A stretch of DNA of 64,000 nt from Candidatus Devosia phytovorans (GTDB lineage Bacteria > Pseudomonadota > Alphaproteobacteria > Rhizobiales > Devosiaceae), in contig CP119312.1 of NCBI GenBank assembly GCA_029202405.1, forward strand, positions 3,663,001-3,727,000, written 5' to 3'. The notes under the pieces are model-generated. The model worked only from the letters and a program-made list of their open reading frames with translations, had not been told where the DNA came from and did no database searches. Position numbers and translations under genes: made by a program. Below are positions 7,876 to 17,132 of this stretch, in pieces (the stretch's first letter is position 1; each line of letters opens with the position of its first letter).

Positions 7876-8755
7876 CGTCATCATCATCGGCGGCAGCTTT
7901 GCCGGTCTCGCCGGCGCATTGCAGCTGGTGCGCGCCCGCCGCAAGGTCACCATTCTGGATACCGGCCTCAACCGCAACCGCTTTGCCGGCCATTCGCATG
8001 GCGTGCTTGGCCACGACCACAAGTCGCCGGCTGACATCCTCGGCGATGCGCGCCAGCAGTTGACGCGCTATCCCACGCTCACGACCATCAATGCGCGCGC
8101 CGAGACGATCAGCGGTGCGGCCGATGATTTTTCCGTCACGCTGGACGATGGCCGGGTGCTGAAGGGGCGGCGGATCCTGCTTGCCTATGGCGTCACCGAC
8201 CAGATGCCCGACATTGCCGGCTTTGCCGAGTGCTGGGGCAAGTCCATCGTCTCCTGTCCCTATTGCGACGGTTTCGAAGTGGCCGGGAAACATTGGGGCC
8301 TGCTTTATGGCGGTCCGCATAGCCTGCATGCCACCCAGCTGTTCGCCGACTGGACCGACCAGATCACCGTCTTTGCCAACGGGCATGACATTCCCACTGA
8401 CGAACGCGCCAGCATCGCGCGGCGCGGTTTCAGCATTGTCGACGGGAAAGTGTCCGGCATCGCTCACGATAGCGGCAAGATCGGCGCCGTACAGACAGAG
8501 GATGCGGAAACGCCCGTCGATGTGCTCTTTGCCCATCCCAACTATCGTCCGTCGTCCAGCCTGCATGAGGCGCTGGACATTGTCATGGACCACAATGCCA
8601 TCGGTTCGACGATCAAGGTCGATGACATGCGGCAGACTTCGGTGGCGGGAATTTTTGCTGCCGGCGACCTGATGAACCCCATGGCCAGCGTGACCTTCGC
8701 CATGGCCAGCGGCGCGTTTGCAGCGGTTTGCGCGCAGCGCAGCATGCTGGTCTGA
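7868..8755 (+). CDS. Thioredoxin-reductase-like NAD(P)/FAD oxidoreductase
   Basis: A 295-residue flavoprotein. The FAD site IIIGGSFAGLAGAL begins at residue 5, a redox pair CPYC sits at Cys130-Cys133, and AGIFAAGDLMNP near the C-terminus is the second FAD-binding motif. This is the low-molecular-weight thioredoxin reductase fold, but no thioredoxin gene is adjacent; the Rrf2 pairing suggests an inducible redox-stress role. The start is fixed by GGAGA about 10 bases upstream; a longer in-frame extension from 7553 overlaps the Rrf2 gene and is rejected. Confidence 0.88.
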   Translation: MDDVIIIGGSFAGLAGALQLVRARRKVTILDTGLNRNRFAGHSHGVLGHDHKSPADILGDARQQLTRYPTLTTINARAETISGAADDFSVTLDDGRVLKGRRILLAYGVTDQMPDIAGFAECWGKSIVSCPYCDGFEVAGKHWGLLYGGPHSLHATQLFADWTDQITVFANGHDIPTDERASIARRGFSIVDGKVSGIAHDSGKIGAVQTEDAETPVDVLFAHPNYRPSSSLHEALDIVMDHNAIGSTIKVDDMRQTSVAGIFAAGDLMNPMASVTFAMASGAFAAVCAQRSMLV

Positions 8756-8777
8756 CACCCGGCCACTTGCACGTAGA

Positions 8778-8814
8778 TTAGAATGGTTCTAAGCATTGTT
8801 TAGAACCATTCTAA
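8778..8814. promoter_or_regulatory. Pair of Irr-type iron control elements (ICE boxes)
   Basis: TTAGAA-TGG-TTCTAA (8778-8792) and TTAGAA-CCA-TTCTAA (8800-8814) are palindromes that match the TTTAGAA-N3-TTCTAAA Irr box of Rhizobiales. The second is the exact reverse complement of the first, with a 7-base spacer. They end 13 bp before the mbfA start, where a bound Irr would block transcription. Confidence 0.85.
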
Positions 8815-8827
8815 TTCTGAGTGTGCC

Positions 8828-9808
8828 ATGCTCTCCTTCCTCACCGACAACCGTCGCGCCTTTGCCAGCCTGTCCGAACGCGAGATCCTGTCGTTGGCCA
8901 TCGCCGCGGAAGAGGAGGACGGCCACATCTATTCCGAGTTTGCGACGCGTCTTTCTGACGGCTATCCCGGGTCGGCGGCGCTGTTCGAAGGCATGGCGGC
9001 CGAGGAAGACGAACACCGTCGGCGCCTGCTCGACCTTTACGTTGCCCGCTTCGGCACGCGGCTGGTGCCGATCCGCCGCGAACATGTGAAGGGTTTCATC
9101 CATCGCAAGCCGATCTGGCTGATGAAGACGCTGAGCCTCGACACCGTGCGCCAGCAGGTCTGGGAAATGGAAGAGGGCGCCTATCGCTTCTATATGGAAG
9201 CGGCCAAGCAGGTGACGGACGCCGGAATTCGGAAACTGCTCGGCGATCTGGCCATGCAGGAGCGCAGGCATGCCGACGCCGCCGACCGGATCGACGCCTC
9301 GGTGCTGGGCGTCCAGGGCCGCGACAGCGAGACCCATGAATCGCATCGCCAGTTCGTCCTGACCTATGTCCAGCCGGGTCTCGCCGGGCTGATGGATGGC
9401 TCGGTCTCGACCCTCGCCCCGGTGTTTGCCGCCGCCTTCGCCACTGGCGATACGCACCAGACCTTCCTGGTCGGCCTTGCCGCCGCCATTGGCGCGGGCA
9501 TTTCCATGGGTTTTACCGAAGCGGCCTCCGACGATGGCAAGCTCACCGGCCGTGGCTCCCCCATCAAGCGCGGCCTCGCCGCCGGCATCATGACCGCCGT
9601 GGGTGGCCTCGGCCACGCCCTGCCCTATCTGATCCATGACTTCGCCCTGGCCACGACGGTTGCCATTGTCGTGGTGTTGATCGAACTCTGGGCCATCGCC
9701 TTTATCCAGAACCGCTACATGCAAACGCCCTTCTGGCGCGCCGTGATGCAGGTTGTGCTGGGCGGTTCACTGGTCTTTGCGGCAGGAATTTTGATCGGGA
9801 ATGCCTAG
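8828..9808 (+). CDS. mbfA: Membrane-bound ferritin A (rubrerythrin-VIT1 iron exporter)
   Basis: A 326-residue inner-membrane protein. The N-terminal rubrerythrin/ferritin-like di-iron domain (about 1-165) carries EEEDGHIY near residues 28-35, EEDEH at 59-63, EMEEGAYRFY and QERRH as iron ligands. The C-terminal half has hydrophobic segments and the CCC1/VIT1-like GLMDGSVSTLAPVFAAAFA. In Agrobacterium and Bradyrhizobium, MbfA exports excess iron and protects from peroxide, and is repressed by Irr; the two ICE boxes upstream fit this. No strong ribosome binding site is seen. It is convergent with the GMC gene across a repeat element. Confidence 0.92.
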   Translation: MLSFLTDNRRAFASLSEREILSLAIAAEEEDGHIYSEFATRLSDGYPGSAALFEGMAAEEDEHRRRLLDLYVARFGTRLVPIRREHVKGFIHRKPIWLMKTLSLDTVRQQVWEMEEGAYRFYMEAAKQVTDAGIRKLLGDLAMQERRHADAADRIDASVLGVQGRDSETHESHRQFVLTYVQPGLAGLMDGSVSTLAPVFAAAFATGDTHQTFLVGLAAAIGAGISMGFTEAASDDGKLTGRGSPIKRGLAAGIMTAVGGLGHALPYLIHDFALATTVAIVVVLIELWAIAFIQNRYMQTPFWRAVMQVVLGGSLVFAAGILIGNA

Positions 9809-9831
9809 CTCGAAAAGCGCCCCACCCACGG

Positions 9832-9956
9832 TGTCACCCCGGCCTTGAGCCGGGGCCCATCCCGAGGTCCATCCACGGCCGCAAGGTCGATCGTTCTGAC
9901 ACCTTGCGGCAGAACCGAAATCTCCAGATGGGTCCCGGCTCAAGGCCGGGATGACA
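9832..9956. repeat. Palindromic dispersed repeat, copy 1
   Basis: The 30-base ends (9832-9861 and 9927-9956) are inverted copies with two mismatches, around an inner part containing GCAAGGT and a GAAATCTC word. A related copy lies at 18056-18183. It has no coding capacity; it looks like a REP/MITE-like element between convergent genes, where it could also end transcription. Confidence 0.75.
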
Positions 9957-9980
9957 TCGAGTTTGGGGTTATCGCCCGCC

Positions 9981-11600
9981 TTACTGGTAGCTTTGTCCGA
10001 TCAAGCTGGCTGCCTTGCTGCCGATGGCCATGGCGGGGGCATTGGTGTTGCCTGAAACGATCTGGGGCATGATCGAGCAGTCGATCACCCTCAACCCATC
10101 CACGCCGCGCACCTTGAGATCGGGACCGACCACGGCCGTGGGATCGCTGTCCAGCCCCATGCGCAGCGTGCCGACGGGGTGGTAGTTGGTCTTGACCGTC
10201 TGGCCACAGTAGCTTTCCAGCTTGGCCGGATCGCTCATCACCGCAGCACCGGGCAGCAGCTCGTCAGCAATGCGGGACTTGAAGGGCTCGGTGTCGAGCA
10301 GCTTTCGTGCGGTTTCGAGCGCCTTCATGGTCAGGCGCAAATCGTCAGGCTCCCCGAAGAAATTGCAATCGACCAAGGGCTGATCGTCAGGATTGGCCGA
10401 GCGGAGCTTGACCGAGCCGCGTGCCTTGGGTCGCAGCAGGCAAGAGGTGAAGGTCACGCCCCAGGTGGGTTTGGCGGCGCTGACGTCGCGGTCGAGATAG
10501 ACGATGGGCGCGCAATAGAGCTGGATGGTCGGCCGGTCGCCGCCATCGGGATCAAAGAACAGGCAGGATTCGATGCCCGTGGTGGTCACCGGGCCCGAGT
10601 TGAACAGCAGATATTGCAGCCCGTTGCGGAGCATGTTCCACCCCTTGTCCTGGCCGAAATAGCCAGATGGGGCCTTGGTCGTGGCGATGACCGGGACTTC
10701 GTGGTGATCCTGCAGATTCTGCCCGACGCCGGCGATATCGGCAACGACGTCGAGACCATGCTCGCGCAGGTGCGCGGCCGGGCCGATGCCGCTCAACAGC
10801 ATCAGCTTGGCGCTGTTATAGGTGCCGGCGGCCACCAGCACTTCGCGCCCGGCATGGGCGACATGGCGCGTGCCGTCCTTGCGATAGGCGACGCCGATAG
10901 CCTTGCCGTTTTCGACAATGATCCGATCGACCTGGGCGCCGGTGACAATAGTCAGGCGCCTGTCATCCGAAAGGTCATCAAGAAAAGCCTTCTTGGCGTC
11001 GGAGCGCTCCTTGTAGCGGCCCCATTGGCCATAGGTGTGCTGCATGATGCCGACGCCATTCTGCCTGACACCGTTGAAATCCGGGTTATAGGCGTGACCG
11101 AGCCCCTGCGCCGCCTGGAGGAAATGCTCCGTCGTCGGGGAGAGGTGGCCGGGATCGGAAATGCGCAGCTTGCCACCGATGCCGTGATAGCGGTCGTTGA
11201 AGCGGGCATTGGCTTCAATGCCGGTGAAATGGGGCAGCATGTCCTCGTAGGACCAGTCGGTGCTATTGCCCATGCCGGCGGCCCAGCCATCGTAATCTTC
11301 GGCCTGGCCGCGCATATAGACCATGGCGTTGACGGCGCTGCCGCCACCGAGGGCCCGACCCACTGGCACGATGGGCGCACGGCCGCCGAGCTGGGGCTGC
11401 GGCACGGTCTTGTGCATTTCGAGGAACGTGTCCTGCGCCAGATATTTCATATAGCCGGCAGGCATGGCCATGACGCGATTGGTTTTGGCCGGGCCGCGCT
11501 CGAGCAGCAGCACCGAAAAGCCGAAGTCGCGCACCAGGCGCATGGCTGCAACGGATGCGGCAGAGCCACCTCCGGCAATCACGAAATCATAGTCGGCCAT
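9981..11600 (-). CDS. GMC family FAD-dependent oxidoreductase (choline dehydrogenase-like)
   Basis: A 539-residue flavoenzyme that oxidises an alcohol group. FAD-binding motif VIAGGGSAASVAAMRL at residues 7-22, ERG after strand 2, the GMC signature GGGSAVNAMVYMRG, and a C-terminal catalytic region with NYHPVGTLRMG (active-site His) and SGNTNAPAMAIGSKAA. The substrate is not determined by sequence. GGAGGA is 7 bases before the ATG. It lies 21 bp downstream of a LysR gene on the same strand, so the two are likely co-transcribed, and LysR may respond to the enzyme's substrate. Confidence 0.9.
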   Translation of the reverse strand: MADYDFVIAGGGSAASVAAMRLVRDFGFSVLLLERGPAKTNRVMAMPAGYMKYLAQDTFLEMHKTVPQPQLGGRAPIVPVGRALGGGSAVNAMVYMRGQAEDYDGWAAGMGNSTDWSYEDMLPHFTGIEANARFNDRYHGIGGKLRISDPGHLSPTTEHFLQAAQGLGHAYNPDFNGVRQNGVGIMQHTYGQWGRYKERSDAKKAFLDDLSDDRRLTIVTGAQVDRIIVENGKAIGVAYRKDGTRHVAHAGREVLVAAGTYNSAKLMLLSGIGPAAHLREHGLDVVADIAGVGQNLQDHHEVPVIATTKAPSGYFGQDKGWNMLRNGLQYLLFNSGPVTTTGIESCLFFDPDGGDRPTIQLYCAPIVYLDRDVSAAKPTWGVTFTSCLLRPKARGSVKLRSANPDDQPLVDCNFFGEPDDLRLTMKALETARKLLDTEPFKSRIADELLPGAAVMSDPAKLESYCGQTVKTNYHPVGTLRMGLDSDPTAVVGPDLKVRGVDGLRVIDCSIMPQIVSGNTNAPAMAIGSKAASLIGQSYQ

Positions 11601-11621
11601 GAAAGTCCTCCATTGAGGAGC

Positions 11622-12551
11622 TTAGGCAGCGCCGGCCAGGGCTTCCAGCCGGTTATCGAGGATTTCGCCCACTTTTGCGCATTCGCGCGCAATTTCGCTG
11701 GCAAAATGGGCCAGCATGTCGCGCTCAAGCGCCGCGGTCGTACGCACGACCATGGCCGTGTCGCGATGCAATGGCTCGAAGTCCATGGGTGCGATTTCCA
11801 CCAGCCGGCCGGCCGCGACGTCCTCGGCCACCGCGGAATGGACGAAAAATCCCAGGCCCTCGCCCTTGATGGCCAGCCGGCGCGCCGGGCCGGTGGGCAA
11901 TTCGACGCTGGTCTTGGCGAGGCGCACCAGAGCGGCCGCGGTTTCAGGCTCGGCCTGCCACCAGCGCAGCGAGATGACGCGGGGTACCAGGGCCAGCACT
12001 TCCTCGATGCTCGGCTGGGCGGAGAGCTTTGACGCAACCTCGGGCGCCACGACCAGCGGCACGCGTTCGCGCATCACCACCAGCGGCACGAGATCGACCA
12101 CCAGCGGATCGATATTGGGCCAGCACAGGATTCCCATTTCCACATCGCGCTCATGCAGCATGGCAGCGATATGGCTCTGGCGGCCCTCGTTGACCACGAC
12201 GTCGACGCCCGGATATTTTTCCTGGAAGCGCAGCAGCGGCTCGGTGATCAGCGGGCTGACCAGGCTGCGCAGCGAGGCGATGGCGATGCGGCCGCGCTCG
12301 ACCCGGCGCAGCGCCTCGCGTCCCTCCTGCGCCGTGCCGATGATGCGGCGGGCAAAGGGCAAGAAGGTCATGCCCTGGTCGGTCAGCGTCACGGTGCGGC
12401 CGCGCTGGAACAGCGTCACGCCGAGCAGGGTTTCGAGGGCGCGGATGCGCATCGAGGCCGTGGCCTGGGTGATATGCAGATGCGCCGCGGCCCGGGTGAA
12501 ACTCTGCTCCCTCACAATGCGGTCAAAGGTGCGAAGCTGATCGAGATCCAT
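11622..12551 (-). CDS. LysR family transcriptional regulator
   Basis: A 309-residue regulator with the standard LysR DNA-binding head: MDLDQLRTFDRIVREQSFTRAAAHLHITQATASMRIRALE-like residues 1-40, followed by the periplasmic-binding-protein-like effector domain. It is encoded upstream of, and in the same direction as, the GMC oxidoreductase. No T-N11-A site could be assigned with certainty in the 75-bp gap to trhO. The ligand is unknown. Confidence 0.9.
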   Translation of the reverse strand: MDLDQLRTFDRIVREQSFTRAAAHLHITQATASMRIRALETLLGVTLFQRGRTVTLTDQGMTFLPFARRIIGTAQEGREALRRVERGRIAIASLRSLVSPLITEPLLRFQEKYPGVDVVVNEGRQSHIAAMLHERDVEMGILCWPNIDPLVVDLVPLVVMRERVPLVVAPEVASKLSAQPSIEEVLALVPRVISLRWWQAEPETAAALVRLAKTSVELPTGPARRLAIKGEGLGFFVHSAVAEDVAAGRLVEIAPMDFEPLHRDTAMVVRTTAALERDMLAHFASEIARECAKVGEILDNRLEALAGAA

Positions 12552-12626
12552 TGGAAAGACTTATGGAAGAGAGGGAATAGTCCGGCTCCGCAGATCTAGC
12601 ATTGGCGCGGGTGATGGGAAAGCGGG

Positions 12627-13679
12627 TCAACCGGCCTTGTTGCGCTCCCGCGACGCTTCGGCCAATGCCTTCTTGGCGGCCTTGCGTTCGGCTGCCACGC
12701 TGGCCGCCGCGTCGCCCATATGGGCAGTGCCCTGCTTGCGCGCCAGGTCCATCTGCTTTTGTCGTTCGGCGGCAGCCTGGTGTTTTGCCACGTCACCGGC
12801 GCAATGCGGGCAGGAGACGCCTTCGACATAGTCCTGGTGCGCGCGGTCGTCGGCGGTCAGCGGATGACGGCAGGCGCGGCAAAGGGTGGCGTCGCCTTCA
12901 ACCAGCCCGTGACCGACCGAGACGCGATCGTCGAAGACGAAACATTCGCCGGCAAAGCGGCTATCTTCCTGCGGCACCACTTCGAGATATTTCAAGATCC
13001 CGCCGCGCAGGTGGAAGACCTCTTCAAAACCCTGGCTCAGCAGGTAGGACGAGGCCTTTTCGCAGCGGATACCGCCGGTGCAGAACATGGCGACCTTCCT
13101 GTCGCGCGCGGGATCGAGGTTTTGGGCGACATAGTCCTTGAACTCGGTGAAGCTCTTGGTCGCCGGGTCCAGGGCACGCTGGAAGGTGCCGAGGCCCACT
13201 TCATAGTCGTTGCGCGTATCGAGCAGCACCACATCATTGCGCTCGATCAGCCCGTTCCAGTGCTCCGCCTCGACATAGGTGCCGACGAGCTTGCTGGGAT
13301 TGGCCTCGGGGGCGCGGAGGGTGACGATCTCGGGCTTGAGGCGGACCTTCATGCGCAGGAAGGGCATGTCCGTTGCGGTCGAATATTTGACTTCAGCGCC
13401 TTCGAGCCGGCCGGCGAAGAGGTCGCCCGAAAACAGAAAATCTGCCAGTGCGTCGATGGCCTCGACCGTGCCGGCGACTGTGCCATTGATGCCCTCGGGC
13501 GCCAGGATCAGCGTGCCCTTGATGTCGCGTGCGCAGCAGAATTTTGCCAGCAGCGGCTGGATCGCCTCGGCATCGGGCAGGTCGGCAAATTTATAGATGG
13601 CCATCACCTTGTATGGTTGATGGCTCTGGGGCAGATTGGCGTTCATATCGCGTGGCCGTTGGTTCATCGGCTCGCTCAT
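12627..13679 (-). CDS. trhO: tRNA uridine(34) hydroxylase TrhO (rhodanese family)
   Basis: A 350-residue member of the YceA/UPF0176 family, which makes 5-hydroxyuridine at the wobble position of certain tRNAs independently of oxygen-dependent prephenate routes. The N-terminal acylphosphatase-like part includes KGTLILAPEGINGTVAGT; the rhodanese domain holds the active Cys in MFCTGGIRCEKAS; a C-terminal zinc-ribbon pattern CRAC...CPHC ends in a basic, Ala-rich tail. Starts are possible at 13703 (TTG), 13679, 13666 and 13646; 13679 has AGGGTGG just in front, but 13646 gives the usual family N-terminus. Confidence 0.85.
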   Translation of the reverse strand: MSEPMNQRPRDMNANLPQSHQPYKVMAIYKFADLPDAEAIQPLLAKFCCARDIKGTLILAPEGINGTVAGTVEAIDALADFLFSGDLFAGRLEGAEVKYSTATDMPFLRMKVRLKPEIVTLRAPEANPSKLVGTYVEAEHWNGLIERNDVVLLDTRNDYEVGLGTFQRALDPATKSFTEFKDYVAQNLDPARDRKVAMFCTGGIRCEKASSYLLSQGFEEVFHLRGGILKYLEVVPQEDSRFAGECFVFDDRVSVGHGLVEGDATLCRACRHPLTADDRAHQDYVEGVSCPHCAGDVAKHQAAAERQKQMDLARKQGTAHMGDAAASVAAERKAAKKALAEASRERNKAG

Positions 13680-13728
13680 ACCACCCTGGGCCCCATGGGC
13701 CAAATCGAGAAATCATTGGGAGAGACAG

Positions 13729-14766
13729 ATGACCTATCGGGCCGATACGGCACGCTATGACGACATGCAATATCGCCGCTCGGGCAAGTCGGGGCTCAAA
13801 CTGCCGGTGATCAGCCTCGGGCTCTGGCAGAATTTCGGCGGCACGCGCGACTATCCGTCGGCCATGGAAATCCTCGGCCATGCCTTCGATCAGGGCGTGA
13901 CCCATTTCGACCTCGCCAATAACTACGGTCCGCCAGCCGGTTCGTCGGAAGAGCTGTTCGGCCAGGTGATGAAGCGCGATTTCCGCCCCTATCGCGACGA
14001 GCTGATCATTTCCACCAAGGCCGGCTATACGATGTGGCCCGGTCCCTATGGCGATTTCGGCAGCCGCAAGTATCTGCTGGCCTCGCTTGACCAGTCGCTG
14101 ACCCGCATGGGGCTCGACTATGTCGATATCTTCTATTCCCACCGCTATGACCCCGAGACGCCGCTCGAGGAAACCATGGGCGCGCTGGCTCATGCCGTGC
14201 GCAGCGGCAAGGCGCTCTATGTCGGGATTTCCTCCTATCCGGAAAAGGAAACCCGCGAAGCCCATCGCATCCTCAAGGAGATGGGCGTCGCCACCACCAT
14301 CCACCAGCCGAGCTATTCGATGATCAATCGCTGGATCGAGGATGACCACACGATCGATGCCTGTGGCGAGCTGGGCATCGGCATGATCGCCTTTTCGCCG
14401 CTGGCGCAGGGCGTGCTCTCGGGCAAATACAATAGCGGCGGGACCGAAGGCACCCGGGGCGGCAATCCCAATGGCACGCTGCGCGCCAGCCATGTCGAGC
14501 CGCGCGTGCTGGCCGCAGTCGACAAACTGGCCGAGATCGCCAGATCGCGCGGCCAATCCATGGTGCAACTGGCGCTGAGCTGGGTGCTGCGTCGGCCGGA
14601 AATGACCTCGGCGCTGATCGGCGTGCGCAATCTCGACCAGCTCAAGGATAATCTGGGCGTGCTCAACAATCTCGAACTGAGTGCGGAAGAAATCGCGGCA
14701 ATCGATGAAGCCACCAAAGACGGCCAGATGGAATTGCATCCCCGCCCAAGTGGCTGGCTGCGCTGA
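13729..14766 (+). CDS. yghZ: Aldo/keto reductase, L-glyceraldehyde-3-phosphate reductase type
   Basis: A 345-residue NADPH-dependent reductase. The catalytic tetrad residues are visible in HFDLANNYG (Asp, Tyr), STKAGY (Lys) and YSHRYDPETPLEETM (His). The block MWPGPYGDFGSRKYLLASLDQSL is characteristic of the YghZ/GpR subgroup, which reduces L-glyceraldehyde 3-phosphate and methylglyoxal. GGGAGAG ends about 4 bases before the ATG. It is divergent from trhO with a gap of about 50 bp. Confidence 0.88.
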   Translation: MTYRADTARYDDMQYRRSGKSGLKLPVISLGLWQNFGGTRDYPSAMEILGHAFDQGVTHFDLANNYGPPAGSSEELFGQVMKRDFRPYRDELIISTKAGYTMWPGPYGDFGSRKYLLASLDQSLTRMGLDYVDIFYSHRYDPETPLEETMGALAHAVRSGKALYVGISSYPEKETREAHRILKEMGVATTIHQPSYSMINRWIEDDHTIDACGELGIGMIAFSPLAQGVLSGKYNSGGTEGTRGGNPNGTLRASHVEPRVLAAVDKLAEIARSRGQSMVQLALSWVLRRPEMTSALIGVRNLDQLKDNLGVLNNLELSAEEIAAIDEATKDGQMELHPRPSGWLR

Positions 14767-14919
14767 TCTATCAACAAAACGCGGGCTACGTAGTCTTACG
14801 TATCTTGCATTTACTTGAAATGGGAATCGTAAAGGCGCGTTAACTGCGCCCAATTCTGTGTTGGCACCGCAATTTACGCGCAGCGTTGGCTCCTCATCTG
14901 AATTCCAAGGAGTGGAACA

Positions 14920-17091
14920 ATGCGTACCAACAGCTATATTTCGGCAGCGGCTCTCACCGCCGCCCTCCTCTCCGGTCCCCAGCTTGCGCAGGCACAGGGA
15001 CTGGGGCTCGGCCTGAGCCTGGGCGGGGACAATGGCGTCAATGTCGACGTCGGTGTCGGCACGGGTGATGGCCTGGGCGTCGATGCCGGGGTAAGCGTCG
15101 GTGGCGACGATGGCCTCAATGTCGATGCCGGTGCAAATGTGGGCGGCAGCCAGGGCGGCATTGGCGTCAATGCGGGCCTGAGCTCGGGCGATCGCGGCTC
15201 GGATGACAACCTGGTCGATGTGGGGATCGGCACGGCCAACCACGACAGCAGCGGAAGCCTGGTCGATGTCAATCTGGGCAGCGGCCAGCAGGGCCCGCAT
15301 GGCGGCACGGTGATCAACCTGGGCGGCGGCACTGGCGGACAGACTACCGCCAGCGTCAATGCCAATGCCGGCACCACCGGGACCGGTTCCGGCACCAGCC
15401 TGCTCAATGGCGGGGTGCGGATCGGTGGGCTCGGCGCCGGGGCGCGTAATGACGCCCTGCTCGGGCTGATCGACAGCCCGAACTTGGCCAATATCGACCT
15501 CGATGTGGCCGTGGATGACCGTCGCGTCTCCATCATCAGCGCGGCCGACCTGCTCGGTCAGGACGAGTTGCTCGATCTCGAGGCCCATCTCGACCTCGGC
15601 GGCGAGGGCCGTGGCGAATTGCTCGATGCGCTGACCAACAGCAATGTGCTGGGCTCGATCTTGGGCAATGAGGGCATCGACCTCTCCGATGTGCTGGCGA
15701 TTCAGGTTGCCGAGAATGGTGCAACGGAAGTCATCGTGCTTGATGACACGGTGCGCGTGGCCCTTCTGGGCGACAATGGCGATCTAGCCGATGTGACGGT
15801 TGGTGATCTCGCCAATCTCGATATCGACCTGCTCTCCGATGAAGAACTGGCCGCGATCAATCTCGATCTCCTGCCCGAAGAGCTGCGCGCTGCGGTGGAA
15901 CTGCGTCTGCTCAGCCTTGATGGTGAGGGCACGGGCGTGGATCTGGCCGATCTCAGCGCTGGCGAACTGGCCGATCTCGACATCGACCTGCTGACCGACG
16001 AACAGCTGGCCCAGATCAATCTCGATCTGCTGCCCGACGATCTGCGCACGGCAGTCGAAATCCGCCTGCTCGGCGATGATGGCGAAGGCAGCGGCCTGGA
16101 CCTTGCCGATCTCAGCGCTGGTGGACTAGCCGATCTCGACATCGACCTTCTGACAGACGAACAGCTGGCCCAGATCAATCTCGACCTGCTGCCCGACGAT
16201 CTGCGCACGGCGGTCGAAATCCGCCTGCTGGGCGATGATGGCAACCTGGCCGATCTGACCGTGGAAGAACTGGCAAATCTTGATATCGACCTGCTGTCGG
16301 ACGAGGAACTGGCCGAGATCAATCTCGACCTGCTGCCGCCCGAATTGCAGACGGCGGTGCAAATCCGACTGCTTGGTGACGATGGCACGATTGCCGATCT
16401 CGGCATTGGCGACCTGGCCGAGGTGAATATCGCGCTGCTTGGCGATGATGACGGCGACATGGGCACCGAAAGCATTCCCGGCGACGGTGGCGACGACGAT
16501 GGTACCGGCGGTGGAAACACGGGCGGTGGGGATACCGGCGGTGGTAATACGGGCGGCAACAACGGTGGTGGCAACACCGGCGGCGGTGACGACGACGGCG
16601 GCACCGATAATGGTGGTAACACCGGCGGCGGCAACAATGGCGGTGGCGGCGATAACGGCGGCAACACCGATACTGGCAATACCGGCGGCAATGGCTCCAA
16701 TGGAGGTGATGATACCGGCACGGTTCCGGTCATCAATCCCGGCGTGGACGACACGGTCGTCGGGGCGATCAACGGCCTGCCGGCCACTGCGGTTGGCGCC
16801 AGCTTTGACATTGCGGTGCTCGATTGCAGCGTCGGTGTCCTGGCGCTGGCCCAGGGTCTTGAAGCCAGCCCCTCGACCATCGCTTCCGCCGATAGCCTGG
16901 AACTGGTTCGCATCGAAGGCTGCCAGCGCAGCCTGGTCGATCCTGGCGTGGCCGGTATCCATGCCGCCATCGAGGACAACCCGGCCCTTGCCGATGTGCT
17001 GGATGACGCGCAGATCCCGCTCGACCAGGTGATCGGCGCCACCATCCAGGGTGGCACGCTGACGCTCTTCATCGAGCCCGTCGTGATCTGA
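14920..17091 (+). CDS. Large secreted acidic repeat protein
   Basis: A 723-residue protein of unknown function. In order: signal peptide 1-25 (ends LAQAQ); a Gly/Asp/Asn/Val-rich repetitive part (about 26-180) with VNVDVGVGTGDG-like units; a linker; 53- or 48-residue tandem repeats (about 289-510) built on LADLDIDLLTDEQLAQINLDLLPDDL; a Gly/Asn/Thr/Asp-rich low-complexity linker (about 515-605); and a C-terminal domain with two cysteines. It is very acidic, with almost no lysine. AAGGAG lies 8 bases before the ATG and a terminator follows, so it is a single-gene unit. Its make-up suggests an extracellular or surface protein, perhaps calcium-binding; this is inference. No autotransporter or LPXTG-like anchor is seen. 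Confidence 0.85.
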   Translation: MRTNSYISAAALTAALLSGPQLAQAQGLGLGLSLGGDNGVNVDVGVGTGDGLGVDAGVSVGGDDGLNVDAGANVGGSQGGIGVNAGLSSGDRGSDDNLVDVGIGTANHDSSGSLVDVNLGSGQQGPHGGTVINLGGGTGGQTTASVNANAGTTGTGSGTSLLNGGVRIGGLGAGARNDALLGLIDSPNLANIDLDVAVDDRRVSIISAADLLGQDELLDLEAHLDLGGEGRGELLDALTNSNVLGSILGNEGIDLSDVLAIQVAENGATEVIVLDDTVRVALLGDNGDLADVTVGDLANLDIDLLSDEELAAINLDLLPEELRAAVELRLLSLDGEGTGVDLADLSAGELADLDIDLLTDEQLAQINLDLLPDDLRTAVEIRLLGDDGEGSGLDLADLSAGGLADLDIDLLTDEQLAQINLDLLPDDLRTAVEIRLLGDDGNLADLTVEELANLDIDLLSDEELAEINLDLLPPELQTAVQIRLLGDDGTIADLGIGDLAEVNIALLGDDDGDMGTESIPGDGGDDDGTGGGNTGGGDTGGGNTGGNNGGGNTGGGDDDGGTDNGGNTGGGNNGGGGDNGGNTDTGNTGGNGSNGGDDTGTVPVINPGVDDTVVGAINGLPATAVGASFDIAVLDCSVGVLALAQGLEASPSTIASADSLELVRIEGCQRSLVDPGVAGIHAAIEDNPALADVLDDAQIPLDQVIGATIQGGTLTLFIEPVVI
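15784..16452 (+). repeat. In-gene tandem repeats, four full units and a partial fifth
   Basis: Units start at 15784, 15943, 16102, 16246 and 16390, with steps of 159, 159, 144 and 144 bases. Units 2 and 3 are almost identical at the nucleotide level, which points to recent duplication; the shorter units lack a five-residue GEGSG-like insert. The steps are multiples of three, so copy number can change without breaking the frame. Confidence 0.85.
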
Positions 17092-17101
17092 TATCTTCTA
17101 A

Positions 17102-17131
17102 GGCTCGACCGGTTCTGCCGGCCGGGCCTTT
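17102..17131 (+). terminator. Intrinsic terminator after the repeat-protein gene
   Basis: GGCTCGACCGG-TTCTG-CCGGCCGGGCC makes an 11-bp stem with one mismatch and one G-T pair, followed by TTTCTC. It begins 11 bases after the stop codon. Confidence 0.65.
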
Positions 17132-17132
17132 C

